DNA of 64,000 bases from Trichosporon coremiiforme. Taxonomy: Eukaryota > Basidiomycota > Tremellomycetes > Trichosporonales > Trichosporonaceae. The position numbers and the translations under genes were made by a program. Of the stretch, positions 32,552-43,307 are shown in pieces (within the stretch, counting starts at the first letter, position 1; each line of letters opens with the position of its first letter). The notes under the pieces were generated by a model, which was given only the letters and a program-made list of their open reading frames with translations, had not been told where the DNA came from and searched no databases. The DNA lies in assembly GCA_039545355.1 (NCBI GenBank), contig BCJJ01000013.1:62001-126000 (forward strand), read 5' to 3'.

Positions 32552-34025
32552 ATGATGCTGGACCATCCATCCCTGCCGCTCCTGGCTCTGGCGCTATCAG
32601 CAGCGACAACCGCCCTCGCAGCCAGCTGCCCCAACGACCTCAAGACGAGCTATCCCTCCCCGCAACCCAAGGACGGATGGACAACGCGCCTAGTGGCAAA
32701 TTCGGGGCTGAGCCAACCGCGCTCGATCCTGTTCGACTCGTCTGGCGCACTGCTGGTCCTGGACCAGAATGTCGGCGTGATCCGGCTCGTGCTCGAGGAT
32801 CACGGGGGCAGCTGCGTCACTGTCGCGAATACCACGACAGTGGTCGGGAATAAGGATGTAGGTCTACTTCTCCATGCCTTCCTTTCGTCTCTCTACGACG
32901 CCCTGTCTGCCCTTCTTGAATGGCAGATAGTTTGAAGCTTGGAAGGCGTTCGAGTAAAACTGACACCAGTTCAACCACGGCCTCCAGCTCTCCCCGGACG
33001 GGAAGACGCTCTACGTCTCGACGTCGAACGACGTGTTCGCGTACGCCTACGACAGCTCCTCTGGTTCCGTGTCCGGCGACCCCCGCGTAATCGTCACAGG
33101 CATGGACAACACAATGCACAAGAGCCGGACTCTCTTCCTGACTTCGGGCGGGGACCTTCTCGTCTCTCGTGGCAGCGCTGCGAACGCGGACGTGCTCGCG
33201 CGCGAAGAGTCCAGCGGGCACTGCCAGATCCGTTCCTTCGACGTCTCAAAGGATCGGACGAACTACACGGACGGCAAAGTCGTGGGCTGGGGTTTGCGCA
33301 ACTCTGTCGGCGTCGGAGAGCATCCGAACAAGGGCGTGTGGTCCGTCGAGAACAGCGTCGACAACCTCAGCCGCCAAGGCGTGGATATCCACAACACGAA
33401 CCCGGGCGAGGAGCTGAACTACCATGGTTCCGTTGGCAACTACACAGGACAGAACTTCGGGTATCCCATGTGCTACACTTTGTGGGACACGAACAACTTT
33501 CCCAACCTCGGCAACTTGAGGACGGGGGACAATTTCGCAGTCGAGATCGCAGAGGATCAGAGCATTCAGCCCCTCAGCGACGAACAGTGCAATGCCAACT
33601 CGACGAGAACCGTCCTTGCGCTCCCGGCACACACTGCGCCGTTGGACATTGTCTTCGACGACGAGGGCGGGTACGCCTATGTCTCGCTGCACGGGAGCTG
33701 GAACTCGGACCCGCCTGTTGGCTATTCGCTCATTCGTGTTCCGTTTGAGAACGGCATGCCCAAAGCCGCCAGGGACAGCAAGGACGGTTTCGAGGAGATT
33801 GTCAAGTCGCCCGATATGACTAAATGCCCGGCTCAATGTTTCAGGCCCGTCGGCCTCGCTTGGGACAGCAAGAAACGCCTGTTCCTCGCTAGCGATACGA
33901 CGAAGGAGATTTTTGTCGTCATGCCGAAGAGCAACGATGACGACGGAGACGGCAGCGCGGCTCTGGGACTGCGGCCGAGCACCTCGCTTGCCGGGTTAAT
34001 GGCGCTGGCGGCGTGGTTCCTGTAG
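32552..34025 (+). CDS. Secreted sorbosone/pyranose dehydrogenase-like protein (beta-propeller)
   Basis: Exons 32552-32857 and 32970-34025 join across a 112-base GTAGGT...CCAG intron, giving 453 residues. A signal peptide spans ~24 residues (LLALALSAATTALAA). The rest has propeller-type strands: GLSQPRSILFDSSGALLVL, LQLSPDGKTLYVSTSNDVFA, KVVGWGLRNSVGVG and the Arg-Pro-containing CFRPVGLAWDSKKRLFLA. This pattern is that of PQQ-dependent sorbosone/pyranose dehydrogenases (AA12-like), which oxidise sugars outside the cell. The C terminus is a short hydrophobic tail (TSLAGLMALAAWFL) after a Gly/Ala/Ser-rich site, which suggests a GPI anchor. Several N-x-S/T sites are present. No cytochrome or CBM domain is seen. 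Confidence 0.85.
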
Positions 34026-34446
34026 AACGTTGGACACTGGTCTTGCAATGCTGCATCTATGTGTCTTGATGCATCTCTGTACACATTGGCGGCAGGGGCC
34101 GAGATAAAGCTAGATGCCGAGTCGGGAAACATTCTGACTGGGCAGGCCCCAGCTGTGCACGGACGCTTCGATGCGTAGCATGCAGGTGTCACTCATCGAT
34201 GATGGGTACGGCCAAGCCTGAACACAAGCGACAACGCATGCCAAGAGGAGGATGGCGGGGCTGGCCGATAAGGTGGGCGGAGATGGGCGATCGGCAATCG
34301 GCGTCCAGTGTTGACCGATGTGCATCGGCGAACGGGGAGAGTGATGGCTCAGCTGACATGATCGTGGGGTATAACTAGCCTGCTCCCACTCCCTACCAAC
34401 CTTACACACTCATCCCCCCGCCATTGTTTACATCTGTCCAACTACG
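34026..34446. other. Intergenic region
   Basis: About 420 bases between two rightward genes. A GTATAACT at about 34370, some 77 bases before the next ATG, could serve as a weak TATA element. Nothing else is seen. Confidence 0.45.
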
Positions 34447-36158
34447 ATGGCCCCCAACATCATCAGGTCCCAGCTCCCACCCCCGTTTCTCCCCACCCTC
34501 TCGGCCTGGGAGTACGTCTTCCCCTCCGGCCCCGGCATCAGTCCCGGCGCGGGGCCATGGCCTGGCCACACGACCGCGTTCATCGACGGTCTCACTGGTC
34601 GTTCGTTGACTAGAGATGAGGTGAAGGATGCCGCACTCAGACTCAAGGGCGGACTGAATGCCCGCGGCGTGAAGAGAGGCGACACGGCGGCCATCTTCGG
34701 GAGTAACTCGATCGAATGGGCGCTCGCCGCGTGGGGCTGCCTCGCTGCCGGAGTTGTAGTGACGCCGTGCAGTTCTGCCTTGTGAGTCGAGCAGCGCAGC
34801 GAGAGTGGAGAGTAAAGCTAATGCCCAGCGGCACGAGCGAGCTGACGTACCAACTGAACGACAGCGGTGGGACGGTGCTCTTCATTTCTCCAGAGCTGTT
34901 GCCCGTGTTTGAGAAATGCCGCTCGGAGTTGAACTTCCCCTTCCCCTCGGACAGGGTCGTCCTGCTTACACCTCCCTCCTCTCCGCCGCATGGCCGCTAT
35001 CCTTCTCTTTGGACGTCCCTCGGCGCCATCTCGGAACCAGAGGCGTTCAACGGCGTCGACGCGCACGAACCGGCCTGGCTCTGCTATTCTAGTGGTACGA
35101 CCGGCCTGCCCAAGGGCGTGCAGACGACGCACCACAATCTGACGACGCAATTCGAGACGACCACCCTCATCCGCCCCCTCCCTAAGCACGGGCAGGACGT
35201 TATCCTTGGCTTCCTCCCCTTCTCACACATGTACGGCATCCTCGCTGTCGTGACGACGCCGGTGCTCGCCGGTGTGCCCGCGATCATCCTGCCAAAGTAC
35301 GACGAACTCACCGCCCTCAAGGTTATACAGAAGTACAGAGTGACCAAGTTCAGCGCTGTGCCTGCCGTGTTGCTGGGACTCGTGCACTCGCCCCATGTGC
35401 CGAAACATGATGTGAGCAGCCTCGTCGAAATCAGGTGCGGCGCCGCGCCGATGGGACCCGAGCTCGCTGCGCTGTTCCGTGCGCGATTCCCGAACTGCGT
35501 CGTCAGCCAGGGATACGGCATGACCGAGGCGTCTCCTGCGATCACCTTGCCTACGCCCGAAGACGACAAGGTCGGCCGGCCAGGTGTCGGCCGCCTTGTC
35601 CCGAGCTACGAAGCGCGCATCGTGACTGAGTCCGGGGAAGATGCAGTCCCCGGCCAGCCGGGGGAGATCTGGATCCGCGGTCCGAACGTCATGAGGGGTT
35701 ACCACGGGAAGCCCGAAGCGAATGCGAAATCCTTCGCGCCCGGACACTGGTTCAAGACCGGCGACGTGCTGTATCAGGACGCAGAGGGGGGATTCCATGT
35801 CGTCGATCGGCTGAAGGAGTTGATCAAGTACAAGGGCTTCCAGGTGCCGCCGGCTGAGATGGAGAGCTTGCTCCTGTCTCACCCGGACATCGTCGACAGC
35901 GGTGTCGTCGGCGTGTACGACGAGGCGCAGGCGACCGAGCTGCCGAGGGCTTATGTCGTTCTCGAGGAGGGGAAGAAGGTCAACGCCGACGAGATCAAGC
36001 AGTGGGTCGCGAACCGCGTGGCTCAGTATAAGAAACTCCGCGGGGGTGTTGTCATAGTCGAGGGGATTCCGAGAGGTGCGACGGGCAAGATCATGCGGAA
36101 TCAGCTCAGGGAGAGGGCGAAGACGGAGTGGGAGGCGGAGGTCAGGGCGAGGCTGTAG
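34447..36158 (+). CDS. Peroxisomal acyl-CoA synthetase, 4-coumarate-CoA-ligase-like (paralogue)
   Basis: An adenylate-forming CoA ligase of 554 residues from exons 34447-34781 and 34829-36158, with a 47-base intron at the same place as in the paralogue at 20772. The P-loop YSSGTTGLPKG is again near residue 200. Other motifs are LPFSHMYGILAVV, QGYGMTEASPAITL, GEIWIRGPNVMRGYHGK, WFKTGDVLYQD, DRLKELIKYKGFQVPPAEME and the catalytic Lys in PRGATGKIMRN. The C terminus ARL fits the PTS1 consensus, so it is also likely peroxisomal. The N-terminal part differs most from the paralogue. Substrate is unknown. Confidence 0.92.
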
Positions 36159-36424
36159 GCCGAGAGATCCTCTTAGACAAGGGTGTGCACACGAGATCAC
36201 CAGAACCCAGAGCAGGGCAGATGCAGCCAGAGTGCCAAGCGGCATTCTGATCGTGAACCTCGGCGCGTGAGAATGACAGCCCGGCGGTAGCTTCCCGCCA
36301 TCACCACTCCGCAAGGATGTGATGACCGCCTCGCTGCAGCGCGTGCGCATCGCGGCCACCATCGAGAGTATCCAAGAATGCATGCCCTGCTGAGCCTTAT
36401 CAATTCACTGACATACTCACGCAC

Positions 36425-37364
36425 ATGCTTCAAGAGCGAGGGGACGAACAAACCACCCCCGTCATACGAGGAGTCGGCGTCGCACGACCCCCGCCCGCCG
36501 CTGCCACCGGCGATCCGAGGCGGTATGCTCCCTCGGTTCAGCCTGCTCCTTCCGGTCCTCCACCGCTTCCACCCAGCAACCCATCCCACTCCGTCGCCGT
36601 ACCCTCCGGCGTGACGCACGGCATTGCGCTATTGTGGCTCGCCTCCCGGCGAAACTGACAAAAGGCCCCGTGTCCAAGTCCTGGAGTTTTCCTGGGGTTG
36701 ACTTGGAGTAGTCCTGGAGTTGTCCTGGAGTTCCATTCGGAACAAGTCCGCCGTGCAATTGGCGCCGAGCGCGGGCCAACCGGACGTGTACCTGAAGGTT
36801 TCGGACGGGGACATACACACGTACACACGACGCTCTATCTCCTCGGTGGCGTTGGGCGGCCGGCACGCATCGAGTTGGAAGCAAGTGAGGAGGGCATCAA
36901 GCGAGGGGAGCATCAAACGAGGGGGGGTATCAAGCTCAAGCTAGCTAGAGAGCAGGGACCGGCGGTCGATATCCAAGCTGTGACTACGAACAGCGTGCGT
37001 CTGAGGCAACGCTGAGCGCCAGGCCTCGTCGGTCTTCCTTCCGCACGACTTCCGGGCCCCGTGACGGGGCACACCGAGTCTGGCTCTGTCAAGGTCTCGC
37101 TTGGCCTTGTGCCTCGTGCTGTCCTGGCGCCGAGCCCGCCAGGCGCGGCCAAGAGGGAGATCAGGCAGACTGGCTCGTCGCGCCCATTGGCGTACATTGG
37201 TGTACATTGGTGTACCGGCGGAGCAAGCACAGCAAGGGCCAGACAGAATATTGACGCAGACTGAGAATGCGAGTGTCAAGTTCCTCGTCGAGGGCGAGAA
37301 GACTGGGGACGACGATGTGTGGGGCAACGTGGCGGAGACGGGGCTGGGAGAGGCGTTCGGGTAG
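36425..37364 (+). pseudogene. Decayed copy of the NG[AS][IV]-repeat protein family
   Basis: Pieces in different frames match the intact paralogues at 37576 and 39431 in order. First SEGTNKPPPSYEES, like their Pro-Tyr-Glu N termini. Then a stretch ending GGIKLKLAREQGPAVDIQA near 36925-36985, like GSIRLRTERLGPVSIDVE. Then VFLPHDF at 37032, VTGHTESGSVKVSLGL at 37061 in another frame, and ENASVKFLVEGE near 37265, like the C-terminal ANGKVRVYVEGE. Frame changes are needed at least twice, and the end (GLGEAFG) lacks the CaaX box found in the intact copies. Minisatellites interrupt it. Undetected introns could rescue part of it, so the pseudogene call is tentative. Confidence 0.5.
36677..36733. repeat. 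Degenerate ~11-bp minisatellite (TCCTGGAGTTG)
   Basis: About five imperfect units of TCCTGGAGTT with variable spacing, inside the decayed repeat-protein gene. A second small array (TACATTGGTG, two to three units) lies at 37192-37215. Confidence 0.75.
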
Positions 37365-37575
37365 GTGCCAGAGTTGACTTGTGCAGCAGCATAGACTAGA
37401 CATGGAAGGTACATGATGATCCGCTCGCCACTGCACTTCGGCAACCTGTGTCTTCCGGTTGTCACCTTCCCGTAGAGTAGACGCCTCATAAGCGCATATG
37501 AAGACTTGCATGAAGGAGGCATCTACAAAACAGGGCCGTTTACATGTACGAGCTACACGAAACAATACCGAGACC

Positions 37576-38721
37576 TTACATGACGAGGCACTGGCTGGTG
37601 CGCTCGTCTTCGCCCTCGTCGGCGAGGTAGATCCTGACGCTCCCGTTGGACGCCTTGACGTTAGCGCGGTCCGGGCCAGGATTCTCCTCTTCCATCTCGC
37701 CGACCTGTCTCTCCCACTGTGCGTGGACGGGGAGGTGGTCCTCTGGCGGGTCGGCGTCCGCCTGCTGGCTCTGCTGGCTCTGGTCATCGGCCGTCGCAAT
37801 TGCGAGCGCGAGAGCCTTCTTGTCGTCAGTCGGCGCGAAGGGATTGGGGATGGCAGAGGATGCGGAGGAAGAAGGTAAGGGAGGCTTGGGCGGCGTGGGA
37901 GGAACGGGGGGAGCAGCACCAGCGGGGCGAGCGGGCGGCGTAGGCGGGACAGGAGGGGTAGGCGGCGCTGGCGCAGCTCTATCACCCGACGGCCGCCCAG
38001 TGCCGAACTTCATGTTGATCTCAACCATGGCATGCGGTCGGTTCCGCACGTTACCCTCATCACCGCCATTGTCGCCGTATCCACCCCTGCCGCCTCCACC
38101 GCCTCCCCTAAGGCCCTCAGGCGCGCGGACGCGCCACGCCTGTCCTGGCCCCTCGTGGGGGACCAGCACGGCACTCTCCATGAGCGCGTTGCTGAGCTTG
38201 ACGGCCCCATTCCCGCTGTGGGCCGTTATGGTCCCATGAAATCCCCGGGGGAGCCAGACGTGCACGGCTCCGTTCTTCGACTCGACGTCGATGGACACGG
38301 GGCCCAGGCGCTCGGTACGCAGCCGGATCGAGCCGTTCCACGCCGTCGCTGCTACAGAGGAGGGCCGGGAACCGACGAGCGAGAGCGAGGAGTCGATCGA
38401 CCCGTTCGCTGTCCGCAGCTCGGCATCGGGCTTGTCTGGGACTGGCGCCATCAGGCGCACAGAGTACGAGGACTTGATCGCCCCGTTCGTCGAGCGGATG
38501 CACCTGGAGTCAGCTCCTGTCACTTCTGCGCGCTGCATGGATGATAAGGGGGGAGTGGCGACAACTCACATCGGTGACTCGGCGCGCAGCCTTGGCGGTC
38601 CGCTTGACGCTGGGCCGTGCTGCTCTCGCGGAGCACGCTCGTACTCTGTCGCTTCGGTCTGCTCGCTCGGCGTGTACTCTGGCGGCGGCGCGTCGTATGC
38701 TTCTTCGTGATTAGTCACCAT
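37576..38721 (-). CDS. NG[AS][IV]-repeat protein with Pro-rich insert and CaaX box (DUF7330/DUF4097-like)
   Basis: Exons 38721-38570 and 38503-37576, with a 66-base GTGAGT...CCAG intron, give 359 residues. The N terminus contains APPPEYTPSE. The middle has repeated beta-strand units: RSTNGAIKSSYSV, RTANGSIDSSLSL, AWNGSIRLRTE, ESKNGAVHVWLPRGF, HSGNGAVKLSN and, at the end, KASNGSVRIYL. This pattern suggests a right-handed beta-solenoid; I recall such basidiomycete proteins as DUF7330, but could not check. A long Pro/Ala-rich insert (VPPTPP units) precedes the last unit. It ends CLVM, a CaaX box of the farnesylation type, so membrane tethering is likely. Function is unknown. Confidence 0.75.
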
Positions 38722-39430
38722 GTTGCCGATGCTGTTATCTCCCGGGGTGCTCTTGCTCTGTTGCTGCTGCTGCGGATGTTGTCCGTCGAGTTGTGCTCCC
38801 AGATCTCTTCGTCGTTATTGCAGTGGATGGGAAGAGTGTGCGTTATGAAGATGACTGACAGCTCGCTCGCTGGATGCTGGGAAGAATGCAAGGTGGCTTA
38901 TGTGCATCGGCTCCGAGATCCAGCCACGGCTGCGTGAATGTCACCATGTTGTGGTGCTGGCGACGCGTAACCGTCAGAGCAGAGCCACTGACGCTGACGA
39001 CATGGCGATCCCTGGCATGCGGCTCATTCCGCGATCGATGCGCGATCCGCGTGGCACCGTGTATCCACCAATGGAACCGAGGTCGGTCGGAACATCGGTC
39101 CGGGCTCTTGCGCCAGGGCCCTGGCCATCGGCAAGACCGGGCGACCTGGTATTGGTATTGGGGTTGACGCTAACATCCAGTGTTGGGCCAGAACAGACTG
39201 GTCCGTCAATCACGCGTGTGCACGTCTCAAGCATGGGACGACTTCATGCAGCGTGTTGCATTGTCTGGATCCGTCAAACCGGTTCGAATAGAAACTATCG
39301 GACTAGAGAACGAGAGATCTGCAGCGGCAGATTTGGATGATGCACGTCTGGTCACGCTGCACGACATGCGATAGCTAGCCTACTACTCCGCTTCTCAGCG
39401 ACGTCGGCAGCTTCGAGTTTGATTCGTGCA
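38722..39430. other. Intergenic region, no gene seen
   Basis: About 700 bases separating two leftward paralogues. It presumably contains the promoter of the gene ending upstream at 38721. No RNA gene or repeat is recognised. Confidence 0.5.
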
Positions 39431-40311
39431 CTACATGATCTTACAGCCCCCCTCCCATTTCCAGCTACTCGCCTCCTCCCTCTCTCCCTCAACATAAACC
39501 CTCACTTTCCCATTGGCAGTCTCGGCCTTCGCCCGGTCGGGGCCAGGCGGCCTGTCCCTGTCCCCGTCGCTCGACTCCGAGTCGCGCCGCGCTGCAACCT
39601 TGCTGTCGGCGTCCGACTTCTCGCTGTCGGGGCTGGTCGGAACGGCGCCGGCGCCGGCACCAGCCGCTGCGGCGTTGGTCATGCGACTGCTACTGCTGTC
39701 GAAGGCAATCTCGCCAGAGAGACTGCCACACTGCGAGCCGTGGTGCTCAGGCTCCTCGGGGACGCGGACGTGCCACACGCTCCCTTTCTCGCCGGGCACG
39801 ATGACGGCGTACTTCTGGAGCGTCTCGCTGAGGCTGACGCTCCCATTCCCCGTCGCCGCGGTGAGGATCCCGTCGAATCCCCGGGGAAGCCAGAGATGAA
39901 CAGCCCCGTTGGCCGAGGTCACGTCTATGGCGACTTCGGCTTGGCGCTTGATATGCAGCCGGATCGAGCCGTTCACAGTTGTCGCGTTTATGGACCCGGG
40001 GCGCTTACCGTGCAGATCGACCACGGCACGGATCGGCCCGTTCAGGACGGAGAAGTCGACGTCGGCCTGTTTAGGGTCGGGGGAGGCGGGGCCGAGACGG
40101 ACACGGTACTCGCCCTCGAGGCCGCCGTTGAAGCGGTGGAGGGAGCTGGGGTCAGCAGTCCTTCGAGACATTGCAGTCCGAATAATAGAGGAGAGGCGGC
40201 AAGGGGTTGAGAGACATACAGAGGAGCATCGGCGCGCTGAATGGGCTCCGACTCCTTCTTCTGAGGAGTGGGCATGGCGGGAGTGTCGGGGAGCTTGATG
40301 GCGCCGGGCAT
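39431..40311 (-). CDS. NG[AS][IV]-repeat protein with CaaX box, paralogue
   Basis: Exons 40311-40220 and 40145-39431, with a 74-base GTATGT...CCAG intron, give 268 residues. After a short polar N terminus (MPGAIKLPDTPAMPTPQKK) come the same units as in the neighbour: HRFNGGLEGEYRV, SVLNGPIRAVVDL, TVNGSIRLHIKR, TSANGAVHLWLPRGF, ATGNGSVSLSE, and a last TANGKVRVYVEGE. It lacks the Pro-rich insert. The C terminus is CKIM, a CaaX box. It is in tandem with and in the same orientation as the paralogue at 37576, about 0.7 kb away, which suggests tandem duplication. Function is unknown. Confidence 0.75.
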
Positions 40312-41025
40312 GTCACTTGTACTGTTTCTGTGTTCGTCGAGAACGGGAGAGAACGGTCCCGGACTCTTTCCGCTGTACTGATATACCGCTCTCTCCCTTT
40401 CAGAGCGCCGCGCGTCGTGCGGCTGTTCAGAACACCTGACATCGCGGCTCCGGACGCTGCCCCACATCAGACAGGTCATGGTGCAGCGCCACACTGATAT
40501 AGCTGCAATGGTGTCTTGGAGCTGGCTCATGTGGAGCGCCTCGAGCGCCTCGGGGCAGGCAGATCAGCATGTCAGCATGTCAGCCTGCCAGCATGTCAGC
40601 AATGTCAGCATCTAGCGGGCATGTCTCTAGACCGCGCGACGCGTGTGTGTGTCGCAGCGCCACAAGCGACACTAGCGAGATGGCAGAGACAGCTGATGCT
40701 CATGGTCGCATGTGACATCGCGGAATCGGAATCCTGCATTCAGTCTCGGCCTTGTGCTTGTGCCCGCTCGGGTGGTGGACCCTCGACATTTCGCCGGATC
40801 GCGATTACTGAATACCTGTAAGCTGCTCAGTGAAACCTCCGTTAAACCCTGGGACGTGACATGCCTCTACTCTATGACGGGGACGTGGGAACAACTATCG
40901 CTCAACTGGCGCAAGAACACGGGCTCTATGGTGGGATTTGTTATCGATAAACACGGATGCCTGCGGGTGCGTCCTCTAGCAGGTGTGATAACAGGTGTGA
41001 GATGGGACTGATAAGACAAAAAAGA
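40312..41025. other. Intergenic region with 8-bp minisatellite
   Basis: About 710 bases between the repeat-protein gene and the RTA1-like gene. It contains the CAGCATGT array at 40565-40611. No gene is seen. Confidence 0.5.
40565..40611. repeat. 8-bp minisatellite (CAGCATGT), imperfect
   Basis: About five to six units of CAGCATGT with substitutions and one indel. Confidence 0.8.
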
Positions 41026-42400
41026 CTAGGGATACGGCCTTGCGGACTCCTTGGACCGCCTCGCCTCAAGTTGGGCCGAGTACGTGTCCTTGATCTCGTC
41101 GCCGACGATGCCGTTCAACTCCACCGGATCGATGTCTGTCTCGAGGCTTCTCCTCTGCTCCTCGCTCGGCATGAAACGGTGGATCGGGAACGCGCAGAAG
41201 ACGGCCATGGCGAGGATCACGGGCAGGTACTCGAGGCACGTGTAGAGCACCTGCGAGCTGTTCGCCGAGCCAAAGTAGCCCTGGCACTCGACTGCGAGTC
41301 GGTACACGGTTCGCAGGAGGATGAGGAGCGCCGCGGCCAGGTCGACGAGGAGGATCGTGAGTGCGTTCCGGCGCAGGTTGTACTGCGACGAGATCCGGCC
41401 GACGCGGGCGATGGCCGTGACCAGCAGAGTCAGGAAGAGCGTGAAGAAGGCTGTCTGCGCGGCCAGACCCGCGAGGAGGATGTTGTTCGCCGTCTCGGAG
41501 CTAACGGGCGGCTCCTTGTTCTCGGCCTTGCGCGTCTGTACCACACCGATCAGCGCGGCTCCGGTGACCTGGATGGCGATCGTGACGATGTCCATGAACA
41601 CGAAGGCTGGTGTCAGCTGGAGGCTCTCGGGCGTGAAGCTTCTCCTTCAGGAAGCATGGCGGCAGAGGAAGAGGGATCAGTCATCTTAGCTATGTTTATG
41701 GGCCATGCGCGGGTTCCGAGAGAGAGATGGAGCCCGCTACCCACCCCAACATATGTAATAACATATGGCATCATTTCCCTTCCCGTTTGTAACTCACCAG
41801 CAACGACGGCGCGCGGAGGCATCCACAGCAGCTTCCGGCCGTGCGGGAAGCGCTGCGCGACATAGGACAGGACGAGGTAGATCGCAGCCGCGATCGGGAT
41901 GGGCGCCTGGGCGTCAGCTCGGAGTCCTAGATCGCAAAGCTGTCACATTTGGCGATGAGAAGCGCCATCATCCGCATGAGGCCACTTCGCTGATCGCCGG
42001 TCGAACCTCAAACTCACAACAACAATGAGGAAGTACTGCGCAACGAACACAGACACGAGGAACATGTTCGCGTGTCCCTTGATGCGGGCTGCGTACCCGC
42101 CGACCTCCATGAGCTGCTGTTAGCTACAACGGCATCGCCTTGGCTGGCGGCGGCTACTCCCTCTGCGCCGGACAGATGGGAAAGCCGGAGCTCCACACTC
42201 ACACATCCCAGCGCCAGCAGACCGTGGATCCACCGCGTCCCCCGCTTGCGCATGTACCAGAGCTGGATGCACATGGCAATACCGAAGGTGACGACGCCGG
42301 CGATTGCGCCCCCCATCCACGGCCGGTAGAGGTAGATGCTGATGCCGGCTTCGCCGTCGGCGGGCGGATTGTTCGGATTGATGGGGCCCTTGTAGTCCAT
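41026..42400 (-). CDS. RTA1-like seven-transmembrane protein
   Basis: A fungal membrane protein of the RTA1/RTM1/lipid-translocating exporter family, members of which affect resistance to drugs or membrane stress. Four exons, 42400-42203, 42113-42018, 41906-41798 and 41606-41026, join in frame to 327 residues. Exons 1 and 2 give LALGCLMEVGGYAARI, the family signature. Exon 3 contains PIPIAAAIYLVLSYVAQRFP, and exons 3-4 join to VVAAFVFMDIVTIAIQVTGA, another family hallmark. About seven hydrophobic segments are visible, and a charged C-terminal tail follows (SEEQRRSLETDIDPVE). The exon 2 acceptor is a CAGCAG pair; using the second keeps the family spacing. Substrate is unknown. Confidence 0.85.
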
Positions 42401-43307
42401 CGCGGCGAGTGGAGCGAGAGGGCGAGCGCGAGTTTGTGAGCTGTCGAGCCGGAGGAGCAGGGGAGAACTTGATGAACTCGGACGTTCAAGAGATCAAGTT
42501 GGTTCGAGAGCAGAAAGGGAAGAGTGGAGTAGAAAGTTGAGATTAATGAAGAGAACGGACCAGGTCGGAGCGGATACGGAAGGGAGCGTGATGGGTCGGC
42601 GTGGGGTGTTGCTGGAGGCTTGGAGGGGGGGGTGTCGAACGGTGAAACTGTAGTGTCGACGATTGTGACAAGTTGAAATACTGAATGAATGAAGAATAGT
42701 CACGCCACTCGAACGAAGCACGGTGACCTCTGTCGATGTGTTGGAGTGCTTGGTCGTGTGGACTGTCCGTGTCAGATGACGGGATGTTTTCGGCCTAGGC
42801 TCGAATCCTGATGCCAAGAGATCGCCAGAGAATCCGAGTTCGGGATATGACGACATTCTCGATCTTTGGTTGACTCTGGACTCGTCCACACGCTCTCCAT
42901 CTTGGCGCATCCTGGCCAATGCAGCATACAGCCGGTGCAGGTGGGACCCGTCCTGTTCCCGAAGACTATTTGTCAACCATTGTTCGGCGTGCGGAGGCGT
43001 GCGAGCTCGATGGAGCGGAGACTGACGTCGAGGTCCATGCTCGGCGCAGACCCGCGTCGCGTCAACCGTTCAGGGCGCTGGAAGCAGATCTAAATATGTT
43101 ACGTAAACTCTTGGCATCGTTGATCAGCCGAGATATCCCCACCCACCCCGCGGCACGCTGACCTTCGCTATCTGGGCACCGTTCGTTGAGCCATCGCCAC
43201 GTTCGTTGGCGATGGCTCACGCCCCGCCGAGCGAGTAGACAACCCAGAATCATGCATACCCTATCGACGACTTGCCTTTCTCAAGTCGAGCTCGAGCTCG
43301 GAGAAGC
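42401..43307. other. Intergenic region with strong hairpin
   Basis: About 900 bases between a leftward gene's start and another leftward gene's end. A perfect 13-bp stem lies at 43187-43219. No coding sequence is supported. Confidence 0.5.
43187..43219. other. Perfect 13-bp stem-loop
   Basis: TGAGCCATCGCCA at 43187-43199 pairs with its exact reverse complement at 43207-43219, leaving a 7-base loop. It lies ~90 bases downstream of the phosphatase stop on that gene's non-coding side. Its role is unknown; it could act in 3'-end formation or be the end of a small mobile element. Confidence 0.7.
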
